From the NCBI GenBank assembly GCA_021234155.1, contig JAJEKV010000081.1, positions 4,060,606-4,124,605 of the forward strand: a stretch of 64,000 nt of DNA, written 5' to 3'. The stretch is from Isoetes taiwanensis (taxonomy: Eukaryota > Streptophyta > Lycopodiopsida > Isoetales > Isoetaceae). This document shows positions 45,740 to 57,752 of the stretch, piece by piece. The stretch's first letter is position 1. Each line of letters opens with the position of its first letter. The position numbers and the translations under genes are program-made. The notes under the pieces were generated by a model. The model had not been told where the DNA came from. It worked only from the letters and a program-made list of their open reading frames with translations, and ran no database searches.

Positions 45740-48700
45740 CTTGACATGGCTCTCCAATCCATCTCGTCATCTCAATTTGGAGGTGGTGTGCACTTATGCA
45801 AATTGAAGTAATGAATCTGCACTTTTTCATGGGCAGATGGGTGGCGCAGGTATCATTGCAGACCTCGTTCCAACGTAGGATTTATGTGGTGCTTCAAACA
45901 CTGAGGCTCCATTGCCACGGTGTAAGCCAGGTTAGAGAGACGAGCATCGTCCATATTTACTACCTTCTAGATGTAGATGATGTGGCGGCCAAAGGCCCCT
46001 CTCTAAAGAGGCAAGAAGCATATCTCCTGTAATATTATTTGATGCGGCATTGTGGACTTCACCCCATTGTCCATGCTAAGAAAGCTTTCTACACTTGCTC
46101 CAAGTCATTCTAGGTGGCAAAGGATACCGCTGGGCCCTAAACTTCTACCCCATCTAAAAGGATAGGCTCCACTAATAACCTGAATAGGTGCGGCTGAAGG
46201 GCCTGCACTCTGGCTACTGTTCTGCATGGCATACAATGCTTTTCAACTTGCTGCTGCTCGTAGCCGGATAGAAGTTTTCCAGTACATCGTATATAAAAAC
46301 TCTACTCCCAAATATTTGTAGGCGGGTATCACTTCTGCATTCTGGCCATGATAAGTGAGGGTGGGGGCCCTTGACTATCGTGTAGATGATATAAGAACCA
46401 CCTTGGTCTTGGCCAAGCTGACACGCATATCAGTCACTTGGCAGAATGTGTCCAGGGCATCGAGATGGTGCTGCATGTCCACCTAAGTGTAAGCTTGGAG
46501 ATCCACATCATCAGTATAAATCAAATGCCTGGTGATCTGATGCAAAAGTTGAGATTCGTCGCCTCCATTGGCAACAAGCCAGCTTTTTAAATCATCAATC
46601 TACAGCCCAAACAGTATGGGAAAGAGAGGGCATCCCTGGCGGACCCCGATACTTCTCCCGAATGGGTAAATTGCCAGTTGCAATTGGCCTAAGCATGTCT
46701 CATATAGCCTGTACATCCGCAGGAACCCCCACTGTTGCGACCCTTACCCAAAGCTTTTTCTGAGGCACCATGTTGAAGGCCTTAATACAGGACTTGGTGA
46801 TGGCTCCTGTTGTCCTCAACCAAAGTCCACAGTATCAAGATGTGGTCAATGGTTAAGTGTTGCGACTTGAATCCCGCCTACTTGAGGGCCCGCATTTCTA
46901 TTGTCTCTGCCCAACTCGTCAGCTGTTGCTCGAGGATCCTGACTAGTAGCTTTCTGAACACTGAACCGACCATGATTGTGCGATAATTGGCCGAGCTGTG
47001 CAGGTCACCTGCCTTAGTGCCTTGTAGATGGGGAAACCCTCCTTCAATGCCTTGTTGAACATGACAGTTAGTACTGGTGCTATAGACCCTCCCGCCCACT
47101 TGAGCAACTCTGCCTGCATACCATCCAGGTCTGGCGCTTTTCCATTGGCCAGACGCTGTAAGCCCTGCCTCTGTGATTTCCAGTACCGGGCTCTACTGTA
47201 GAGGTAATGCTTCTTTGTGCACCCTCAAGGTCATAAAGCTGCTGCAAGTATTGCCTCCACTGCTCGGAGGTGATGTTCCATGTAAGCTGCACTGGCTTTT
47301 TGAGCACCCTTTGCCAGAAGGGTCCTGGGATGGCGGTCCAGGAGGAAGAACATTTCTTGTTGATGGGCCGCGATGTACCTGGCTTTTCTCGCCTTAAGGA
47401 AATTGCAGTGTTATCTGATCGTGTGCAGGCACAAAGAAGGGTCTATGACTAGGCGGAGCCGATGTTTGTGTTCCTTGCACTCAGTATCAAACCACAGGTT
47501 ACGCGGGAAGGCTATGGTCCCCGAGGTTCGTCAGCTCTGAGGACTTCAATCAGCATGCTCGCCTATTGCTCTAGTATAGAGAACTATAGAATGTCTACCA
47601 AGTCATTAGTGAGCATTTGGATATAGATCTCTGCATGTTCATAGTTCAATCATAACTGAGGTTTGCGAGGAGGTGTCGTACAAGAGGTGCCAAGCCTGCT
47701 ATAAGTAGAGACGCAGGTGGTCTAACTCCACCTCTTCATCCCTACCATTTGTTCCCATTCGGAAGTGCTTGATGGCATGCGCATCCTGCTCAAACACCAA
47801 CACATAGTCCACCACACTAGATCTGGCCCCCTAGTTCTCCTGCCTACGTGTGCTTGCGAGTGGACGACCATTGTGCCGGTCCATTGCAAATTACCAAGTC
47901 GAAGATACTGCAGAGCAACCACTGCCTACCATTGCGCGTGACCTGATTATCATCTGATACCCGTGGCCAAGCTCCTTCTGAAGGGGGCAGTTGCAACACA
48001 TCGTCCGCCAAGGGGCCAAATCGAATGGGTTGTTATGCGCCAGTGCATGCATTGAAGTCTCCAACGAGCACGACACTACTCCATGTCATCATATAGATCG
48101 ACATAGGCATCCAGCCTATCCACATCCGAGTGGGTGTGATAGAAGTTGCTCTCGGCATGAAGTATCAAGCTGCCACAGAGAGAGGGTTGCCACTGCAGTT
48201 CTGCACGTGCACCCACAGGTACCAGTTGTGCTTGTCTGTCTTGTATAGGGAGACTAATGTGCCAACGATGTCCGGTGGTAGTACGTGACTCTCCTATGTC
48301 CTTGCCTTCTCATGCATTCGTTGAATACATAGTAGCAGTGGTATCCTAGCAAGTCGGATAGCTTGTATCCAGCAAGCTCCCATGTTTTCACGAGCAAAAT
48401 GAGGTCCATATCAGCGGCCACCGAGTTGAGACTATTTCTCTTTTGCTATGGGAAGCCTCGACAATTCTAAGAGACCACATGGAGGCACAATCCCTATTTG
48501 CTGGCCAGAGCTGCCACTGCATATTCGGTGGCAGTGGCATGAGGGGTGGCAGTGGAGGTGGAGGCAGCATGCGACGTGCAGGCAACGACAGGTAGGGCCA
48601 TAGGAGCAGGGTATGCAACTGGGACATCAGCAGAAGGGCCTCGAGGGTCCGAGGTGCTTGCATCAGTGTTTTGTGGTCGGAACATGTGCATCAGTCCTCG

Positions 48701-48760
48701 GACAAGTCCTGCTACTCCTCCTTGTCTGCGGACGCGCTTAACTTTGTCCAACTTGTGCCT
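45740..48760 (-). mobile_element. Second LINE (endonuclease plus RT), decayed
   Basis: Read right to left: an endonuclease region with MDLILLVKTWEL-like text near 48370-48410 and VGDFNACTG near 48040-48066; an RT region with GVRQGC near 46630-46660 and LIYTDDVDLQA near 46496-46528; and a C-terminal part homologous to 8560-9335. Sequence style differs from the two L1-type elements in the window, and the shared 3' part ends elsewhere in a pentamer tail, so it is probably another LINE lineage. The segment right of 48494 (minus) may be an ORF1 relic rich in Ala, Ser and Thr. Many stops; inactive. Confidence 0.75.
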
Positions 48761-49044
48761 GCAGTCTTCCTTACCACCACATTATGCCTCCTGCACCTCC
48801 GATCCTGGAGCTCTTTGGTGGCCGGGTCTATGCTGCCTGCCCGGCATGTGTTGTTTGCGGTTGGTGTGGATGGCGGCTTGCACTAGAGTGGTGGCGGTAT
48901 GAGGCATCTTGGTGGTGGGCATTGTGTGGTTCTGGCTGATGTCATGCAGTATGTTGGGCATGTGGGACTAGCACAGCCTGTGCTGCGGCCTTTTCTTTGC
49001 GAAGCCTGGAGCTCAACTCCTACTGAAATTGTTGATGTCTTGTC

Positions 49045-49250
49045 AATTCATGCTTGAAAGAGAGAGGATGTGAAAGCAAGGAAAATATAGAAGCAAGGGA
49101 GGAATTAGAAAGCTAGAGATGCACGAACCTAGAGAGAGCATGTAGGTAAAAATGTTTGGAAGAGAGAGGATGTGAAAGCAAGGGGAAACATGGAAGCAAG
49201 AGGGGAACTGGAAGGCTAGAGATGCATAGCATAGGGCTAGCTAGCAAAAG
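49045..49250. repeat. Two tandem units of about 105 bp upstream of LINE
   Basis: AGAGAGAGGATGTGAAAGCA, then AAGGCTAGAGATGCA-type text, occurs at about 49057 and 49161. On the minus strand this lies 5' of the LINE endonuclease. Flanking 49250-49330 is rich in GAGAGA. Confidence 0.75.
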
Positions 49251-49334
49251 CGGAGACAAGTTCTAGAGAGAGAAAGTGGTGAAAAGTTCTAGAGAGAGAA
49301 TGGGAGTAAGGTGCTGGAGAGAAACTGTATAGAA

Positions 49335-50365
49335 GAGCAAAACAAAATGTAGGCATACAGACCTACTAGAGTAAATGATAAAAGAAGGGTATGAAAGCAT
49401 TAAGTATAACCGAGCCATAGATATGTAGGCGATTCATCGAGTATGACCATCTCTTTACCACGATAAACAATCCATTACCATTTGATCACGCCTTCTAAAG
49501 TTTAGTTAATTTTTCTTTTCTATTTGGGAGTCGAGAAAATATCTTGTCTTCTTGCAAAGGCCCTTTTAAGATGTCGGCCATGATGAATCACCTGGATGTC
49601 GAGACTCAACATGCTTGAAGTGAACAAGTAAATAGCGTGGCTGATTTGGTTTCATCAAGCCAACTCTATCAACTGCTATAACATCCTGGACTTGTATATA
49701 CATAATTATTTTTCCCGAATCATCGATATGCATAATCCCTGTATAGCATTACTGCAAAGTTTTTTCCCTTGAAAATATTTTAAGGCAGGGGCTTTTTATC
49801 CTAGAAATAATAGTTATACTTAGCCAATTGTATGGGTGCCATGGCTTTTTGATCACAATATATTCTATTTTTGTTTTCCAACAAGACCTGCTAGATCCAC
49901 CCTAAAACATCCAGGCAATCCAATCATGCATAGATTCTGAATTTTGCATTAGTATGTAGCTCACATCCGCATGCATCATTGACTACTCCTAAAGAGTCAT
50001 TTGGTCTACTAGAATCATTATGATATACTACATCATTCATTGGTTAAGATATATCCTGCATAGAATTGGCTGAGAACATGTCATATCTAGCTCTTCTTTA
50101 TCGGCCATAGAATTTTCCAAATTTGGCTTCTTGCCAGTATCTTATAGGAGGTGGTTGTAAATTTGTGCAAGAAGCAGTGCGATGTATTACAATAGTTGCA
50201 TGTGGTTGCAAGACTAAACATCATATGTGCTATATGTGGTGACACGTTTGTGGCCCATGAAATCTAAACGTCCTAAATAATGTATGGTTTATTTATTCTT
50301 TCTTTATTCTATTCTATTATTAGTATGGTAAATAAATGTCCTACACTCTAAAGCCAAATAATATG
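49335..50365. other. AT-rich intergenic stretch
   Basis: No recognisable gene or repeat family. Confidence 0.4.
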
Positions 50366-50367
50366 AA

Positions 50368-50645
50368 TGTTTTTTTTTTTTTTTTGAAGGACCCACAATC
50401 TTTGTTTTTTTGAGAGATAAAAAAATAGACTTTATTTGCTTTAAGGGAACGATACACAACCACATGGCAGGGGTGCACCCATCTGCAAATCTGAAATGAG
50501 GATAGTTACATGGCTCCTTCTTGCACTATTCTCTGGTAGGTGCCCCATATTTCAACCTTTACTTCTTCTTCACTCTCGAACACTAGCCTGCATTTTATAC
50601 ATACAAGGGACATGCGACATTCAATGTATTGGATGTCCTACAATG
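50368..50645 (-). mobile_element. Poly(A)-tailed 3' end of a retrosequence
   Basis: A T-run of about 17 at 50370-50387 is poly(A) on the minus strand. Upstream of it is an AATAAAGTCTATTTTTTTAT-type 3' UTR, and before that an open frame ending ESEEEVKVEIWGTYQRIVQE, G-A-M and a stop near 50508. It could be a 5'-truncated LINE or a processed pseudogene; the protein is not recognised. Confidence 0.5.
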
Positions 50646-51394
50646 TAAAGGCTAAAAACTTAGATCTATTGTGTTTGGGCATGTAGATCAATTCTTTTTA
50701 TGTTTTTCCTATATTCAATTGAAAGCATTTTTAGTTTTCTTGGATAAAATCTCCTTTTTAAGCACTTCATTCCCTTGTTGTCAAGTGAATATTCTAGATA
50801 TTGGGGTGTTTTTAAGCGGGTTACCAAGATCGATGTAATGGAGAAACGTTCTAAAGGATTTAATAAGGTACAAATTCCAATGAAGGTGATGGCTCCCTTG
50901 CATTGTCGATGCTACATGTCAAACATTAAAGGTGTTCTTATTATGTTCTGGATTAGAATTTGAATCATTGTAAAGCTTATTGGACATGCACCCATCCAAA
51001 ATAGTAGGGAACAAATTAGGTATCTAAAAGATGTTTGTAAATATTTTTTTTACTTGAAATTTGACAATTTTATATTTTGGGTTAAATGAGAGCACGCTCA
51101 TCTAAACAACGTTGGTTCCCTGTAAACAAAGCCGAATCTATAAATCCTTGGAAGTACAAAAATAACAATCGTCATGAACCTCCAAGGGCAGAACGATATT
51201 GGAAATCAAGGTTGAATACTTGATAAGATGGCATGCACTACGCGGGGGGAAAACAACAGTGGAAGGGGAGACCGCAGAAAGAAGGATCCGGAGAGCCCGG
51301 CACTGCTCTTCATGCGGGCGCACTGCTCCACGCATGAGGGCCCGCAGACGAAGTTCACCGTGGCCGCAAAAACACAAATGAAAGCATCACAGGT

Positions 51395-54300
51395 AGGTCA
51401 GGCAGGTCACGATCTTGGGAGGTCGTTCCATGGCTCCAGCTTCACAGAAATCCCACAACAAGCTTTGATTGCAGCATTGGGGGCAAAAGCCCCAAATTCT
51501 GGAGATACTCTTTGCAATTTTGAATTAGGCACAGAAGGCCCATTGAGTTTTAAGAACGAAGAAGGAAATGTGGCAGGGAGAACCTCTCAAGCAGGGGGGA
51601 GATGTGTAGGAGACTAATCGGCACTACAAAAATCGAAATCACCGCCTTGGGGACCCAAGATGGTAGGAGCAGCGAACACCAAAGGCAATACAATGACACA
51701 GCCCCCGATGGGGCAGAGAAAATCGGGCATGGAGGGTAGTAAGAACACCTTCAGCCAGTGGAAGTAGAGGAAGCTTCTTCAAGGGCGAGCAGGGGGCTAC
51801 TACAGAACCACGAATCGCCAAGGGGCTTTTGTCCCCAACAGATGAAGGGGCATTCGGTCCCCAACAAGGTTCTATGAACCCGCCAAGATTGATCGATGGG
51901 GCTTATAGTTCATTCGTACCACAAGCCCCAAGGAATAGTGCAACCAACGGAATCGATAAGATCATGATGGAAGCTGAAGCAGAAGATAATCAAGCATACC
52001 CAAAGGACTTAAACAGAGGAAGATTTTTTCTTCTACATCTGTAGATAAAGTGATCTTTCAGAATCAGAAATAGGATAGTCAAGCAGGCAAAGTAAGTGTA
52101 GGGGAAGATCGGGCTTCAGCTAGTGGCAATGCAAGGAGTAATGCAAGGGAGGCTTGGAAAAACAATGACACGATAGCAAGAGTTAACAAGCCTAGATTCT
52201 CAGAGTGGATAAAGAATAAGGTGCCAACAGAAACAGCCCGGAGTCTGAGGGTTGATGCAGCACCTACCTCAGCCCGGAGTCTGAGGGTTGATGAACACCT
52301 ACCTCCAGACATGCTGATACCAGAGTTTCTAAAGGCCATTGCTAACACAATAGGCGCTTATATCTCACATTCCATAGACAGAGGGCCAAGGATTTGTGTA
52401 GCCATTCCAGCAAAGACGTGCATACCGAAAGGGGTGATTGTTAAGAGTGGCAATTGCTCTTTCAAAATTCCCTTGAAATTGACCAACGAATGGGAAATAT
52501 ACAGAATGTTTCCAGATCTTAAAATGGAAGGGCTGGAAGAGAATCCTCAGGCAAGATCTAAAGAAGAAATGAGTCCTCAACATCAAGCACAGAACGATAA
52601 TCCCAAAGATCCCCCCACAAGTGATGGGGTCCCAACGAGCCACCCCATGGCTCCCGCAACAATCACCCCATGTGCTCCAAGTCTGGGGGCAGAAACACCT
52701 AACACTAGCAATGTGGCATCTCCTACCAAGGGGCCTACATCGGAGTCTATCATCTCCACAACTGTTGAGGGCTTGTCAAAAACAGATGGTCAAACTTGGG
52801 AAGTGGGAGGGGCCAGGCAAAAAGGGAGAACCAGAAATATATTGCTCGAAAGAATGGAGGGCTTTGCCCGAAGTGCCCTCCCCAGGTGTCTCTCAGCACT
52901 CATATTGTCTCTGAGGTAAACAACCCTTTCTCTCAGTACATTAAAGAAGTAATGATTTCAGAGGAGGCATTGCCAGACAAGGTGAAAGGAAATCGAGGAG
53001 ATATTGTAGGATGGGGAGACTTGGTGGCTATAGAGAGTACCCTCCCATCACATAAAAATCGGTGGGCAGACCTTGCAATGGAAGAGGAGAATGGGGAGGA
53101 CGAAGACCTGCCCAGTGTAATAGGAAAAAAAATAAAAAGGCAGAAACAATAGACACAGATGGGACGGGTAACATGAAAAGGAAGAAAGGGTCTCCAAACA
53201 TCTCCCCCATAAACTATAAAATCCTTAGCTGGATATCAGGGGAGTAAAATCCTCGGAATACAAGAAAAGCAGATTATCAAACGCAATCAAGGAGATAAAT
53301 CCAGACGTTATATGCCTGCAGGAGCATAAATGTAAACAGGGGGAGATACACGGATTGTTCAACACTATAGGTAAAGAATATGTGGGCATTGCTGCAGTAA
53401 AAGATACCTCTAGTGCAGGCACTTTGATCGCCTGGAAGCAGGACGTAAAAGTATGTGATTCACAAGTAGACAGGTTTGGTAGGTGGGCTATAATTCTATG
53501 GCAACAAGAAGGTAGAATATGGGGTCCGGTGAATATTTTTTTACGCCATAACAACCCCAAAAGTGAGGTGCTTTATGGGCCACTCTCGCATTACGATTCA
53601 AAAGGCTTTGGAAGTCGATAGCATGGCTAATGACAGGGGATTTCAATATGGTGGAGGCGGCCGAGGATAGACAAGGGGTGTCGTCAGAAATTGTACACGG
53701 GTTTGAGAAGCTTCAGTGGTGTAAATTGGTAGAGGATATGGATTTTATGGAGCTGGAGGGAGATAAGGGATTCACATGGTGTAATGGATGGCTGGGAGCA
53801 GGAGGAGGGCGTGAGCGATAGATGCTATATGAATGACGTGGCTTTCTCAATCCTCCCATACCTTCAAAGGTCCAATCAATTAAAGAATGATATCTCCGAT
53901 CATAATCCACAAGTGATATCTACTAAGAAGTGTCAGTTTAGAACCTCTAAAATAGTATTCAAATTAAATACCAGATATTTGAAAGACCCAGATTTTTTGG
54001 AAACCTGCAAAAGCATATGGCAATCGGCTTTTAGATCGGGAACTGGTAAGGAAACCATGATAACAGCTCTTTCAAATATCAAAAATTATGCTGAAAGTTG
54101 GGGTAGGGCCAAAGTGCAAAAAGAAAGGGAAGAACTGGATTCCCTTTATGGCCAACTCCTCTCACTTAGAGCATTGGGCCCCAATGATGGGATGGAGGAA
54201 AAAAGGATAATAGAACAGATAAAAACATTAGAAGAGGTCAAGATAGCTGAAAACAGATGTAAAGCAGGATTGACATGGCTAAAAGAAGCTGATAAATGCA

Positions 54301-54779
54301 CAAAGTTCTTCTTCAAGACAGCTAAAAAAAAGAAGAGATCTTCCACACTATCATCCATCACTCAAAACGACGGCTCGATTCTCAAATCTCCAGGAGATCT
54401 CAAAAGGTATCGATATAACCATTTCAATGCTTTCTTTGGAGAACATAACTTACCATTTCAAGAGACTTTCGAAGAGCTGGTGGTTTCAAAAGTCTCACCT
54501 ATAATGAACTCTAGTCAGCAAGATATATTAAGTCTTTCACTCTCTATTGAGGACCTTCAAAAGGCCACCTTTTTACTGGCTAAAAATAAATGTCCGGGTA
54601 TGGATGGAATTCCCATAGAATTCTATTAATATGCAATTGGGAATGGGTCAAGGATGATATCTTATCCACATACATAGACTTTATGCAAGCTGAAAATCTA
54701 CATCCAAGATTGAACACAAGATGTATTTCCTTGGTTCCCAAGAGTAAGGAGCCAAGCACAATCAATGATTGGAGGCCTA
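51395..54779 (+). mobile_element. L1-type LINE cut inside RT by LTR array
   Basis: An ORF1-like frame at 52221-52919 holds RICVAIPAKTCIPKGVIV and a Ser/Pro-rich tail. The endonuclease starts near 53215 (NYKILSW, broken by a one-base loss) and continues with PDVICLQEHK near 53303, GDFNMVEAAEDR near 53638 and SDHNPQ near 53896. The linker has FFFKTAKKKKRSS, and RT begins with KCPGMDGIPIEFY near 54587-54626. After a shift, NTRCISLVPKSKE runs to INDWRP, where the reading ends abruptly at 54779 against the LTR terminus. The catalytic YADD region is absent and should lie beyond the array, outside the window. Confidence 0.82.
52237..52300. repeat. Tandem 36-bp duplication in LINE ORF1
   Basis: CCCGGAGTCTGAGGGTTGAT occurs twice, giving ARSLRVD twice in frame. 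In-frame expansion of a disordered N-terminal part. Confidence 0.85.
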
Positions 54780-57412
54780 TGTGACGAGCCTGCCAAGTTG
54801 ACCCTCCTGGCAACTCGGGATTTTGTCAAACTTCTATAATTCTAGGTTGATAATACTGGCGAAGAATTAAATCTTCCTTTCAATTGAACTTACTTACTCC
54901 AAATTCAATGAACAAATGTTTATAAACTCAATATAATCAGGTAAGGTCAACATCCAATAAATCAACATTCTCGATAGAGATAACATCCAACTCTAGCAAT
55001 TCAACCCTAGAATCTTCTCGCCAACCACGAGCCACAACCGCACTTTCGCTACCGTTAGCTTGACCACCGCCTTGCTCATTCATCGCACATATGCACTCAC
55101 CGGGTTAGTCCTCGTGACTAAGTGGGGATCCCCGTCGCCACCGCATGCATGGAAATACTCGCAAATCTTGGGTAAGCACAAACACGCATCGGAAAATCCT
55201 ACGCGAGCACAAGTAAGACAATGACAACCTAATGCAAAGGAATATAACACATGAGCAAATGTAAGCAAAGAACATAGCCAAAATACCAAATCATCATAAA
55301 CATAGCTCCGGGACAATGGGAAGCTCACCCTTCCTATATACAAAGCCCCAAGTAGCAAAGATGTTGCCCAACCAGCTTACATTCCAAGCCCCCAGAAGGG
55401 TGGTGGGGTGAACCTCGATGCGCAAGATACCCTCTCAGCCCACGCCCGTCAATCGGAGGACCTCTTACCATGGGAGTTCACAAGAGTTGATCGACGAGTA
55501 ATCCCCCGCCAGAGAACTACTTTGGTGTCACAGAAAGTACAAGAATACAACATAGAATACAGGTGAACATGAGCATGCCGGAGCAACCTAGGCCACCGAA
55601 CCTAGAAGCCCGCCCCCGGAGGTTCCAATAGACATGATCAAATACCAAGACAACAGTGGAACAATGCAAAGACCAAGACATGTGAAGTTCATTAGAATAT
55701 TCCCTATACATGTGCCTAGATCATACTGCTTAGCTCGAGGGTTGCCCATACCTGTTGAAGTAGCTTTCCCAATGAACCCTACAATGACATAGAAGTATAT
55801 CTCATACTTAGCATTTTCACAATACTTACAGCTTACGCTAAGGCGATTCCCCCCATTAAGGAATGCAACTCCACATTAGCTTCTAATAAATCCGTTGGTC
55901 ATACTAACTTACCATACTTCTTACATATAATTCTCATCCAATACCATGTCGGAGTAGCTAAACTTATCGATTACGGTGATGATCACAATCTAATCACGCC
56001 GATGAAGTCGCAAGCATGGCTATCATTGATGTAGCTCATGTTCACGTACTTTTGCTTCCCCAAGGAAAGATACTACCAATCCACACAATGCAATACTTGC
56101 CTCATAACCATTCTCCCATGGGGATAATCCATTAGCTATGATGCCTTTGATAAAATACAATGCAACAACTTAGAAACTTACATGTATACACTTAAACTAA
56201 CAGTGCTCCACGCCATAGCCTCATCTGGACACCTCATATTGCTCTCCCGGCCCAACTTCTCCAGATCTCCAAAGTTCCAACATCTATTTCTTTTTGAACC
56301 ATTGTTAGCTAAGGTTTTTAATATTCTAATTAAAAACCCACTTTCCATAGCTTAAGATTTATTAATGCGCCTTAATGTGGAAACTCCAAATCTTGCACTT
56401 CTGGCTTAAAATCCACAGACCTCATGACCGCAAATGGATGTAGCCTCGCCAACTTACCCTAAAACCAGGCCCCATCTCCGTGAACCACTCGCTCAATGTT
56501 TCATGTTACTTTAGGACCTTATCTTGTTTAATTCAACAAAGCATACTTAAATAACTAATAATCAAATCAGACCTATCTCCCCGCATCAGACTTAACTTAC
56601 TATTGTGGATAGTCCGGGCTAGATCCCTACCCTTGTACTTCCATAGTTTCTCTTATACTCCTTGTATATTTATTTATCCACTTCTTATAACTTCATTTAA
56701 GGTGTAAATGACATTTGTTAACAAGACATCAAGGAAAAGGACAAATAAAACAACTAAAACAACCAACAAACAGATCGGGTTACGACCCAGGGTTGCAACT
56801 TTTTGGAGCTGCCCACAATGCATCGGGGTTCTAATGCCCAAATCGGCCTTCCATGTCATATCGGGATGTTTCCAGATCTTTTGTTCCATCGGCGACGATT
56901 CCGGCCTCGCTATGATGAAAACCATTGTTGCAACCCATATCTTCTCAACTAGATTCCTCCCGCATCAATTTCTACCTACCCACTCGCCTTTTTAGGATAA
57001 TTACCATGCATCTAGATTAGCTTCTATTCCATCTTTCGTTCCTCGATGTTTCGCATGCCATACTTTCTAACATACATAGCTAAACCTTCTTATCAATTCA
57101 TGCATAAATCCAATGATATCAGCCCATGTACCTCGATTAACTCAACAAAACCCCACCAGAAGAAGATGTTTGATGCCGTTCTTGATGTGATCTCCAAGCT
57201 CTTGCCTCTTTGGTGTCTCCAACAGAATCCTTCTATGCTCGCACTGCCTCTCGCCTCCTAAAAAAGCTTTGCAAGGCTCCTTCTCAAAAACACAAGAAAA
57301 CCCTTGCTTTTAAGCTCTCTACACATGCATGCACGCATGCATGCATGCCATGCATGTATACATACGTATTTAAATACGCATGTTGCCCCATCAAGTGGCC
57401 AGGTCCGTTACA
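54780..57412 (-). mobile_element. LTR 1 of tandem LTR-element array (full, 2633 bp)
   Basis: In element orientation (minus) it starts TGTAACGGACC at 57412 and ends GGCTCGTCACA at 54780, with TG...CA limits. Its start follows a polypurine tract and its end is followed two bases later by a PBS in the equivalent copies. It contains an (ATGC)n palindromic patch at 57331-57357. It has no coding content; open frames on both strands recur in every copy but resemble nothing. Its left edge abuts the interrupted LINE at 54779. Confidence 0.85.
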
Positions 57413-57752
57413 GTCTCCCCTTCTAAAAATTAACCCATGTCCTCATGGGTCAATCATAGATCCAAGCACTTCTCAAATCCCTTATAACTATCATGATCAT
57501 GTATTCACAAAACTACAAGGGAAACTGTACCTCAACATTGTCAAATGTTACTTCCATCGCTTACATGGAGAATTCTCCCTTATCACTTTATTGCTAACCA
57601 TCAAGCTTCCAGATACTGCTCCTCCCTCTGAGGATACCATCTCCTGATGTCTCTAAAAGAAAAAACCATTAGCATCATAATTCCACAATCTCAACTTACT
57701 CTCTGATTTGCCATGTCAACTCCCAAAGATCCAACATTGCTCTGATACCAAC
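57413..57752 (-). mobile_element. Internal segment 1 (340 bp)
   Basis: Lies between two LTRs. On the minus strand it opens with the PBS TGGTATCAGAGC (57739-57750) and closes with polypurine AGAAGGGGAGAC (57413-57424). Only about 300 bp separate them, with no gag or pol. This is a non-autonomous element that would need proteins supplied in trans. Confidence 0.85.
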
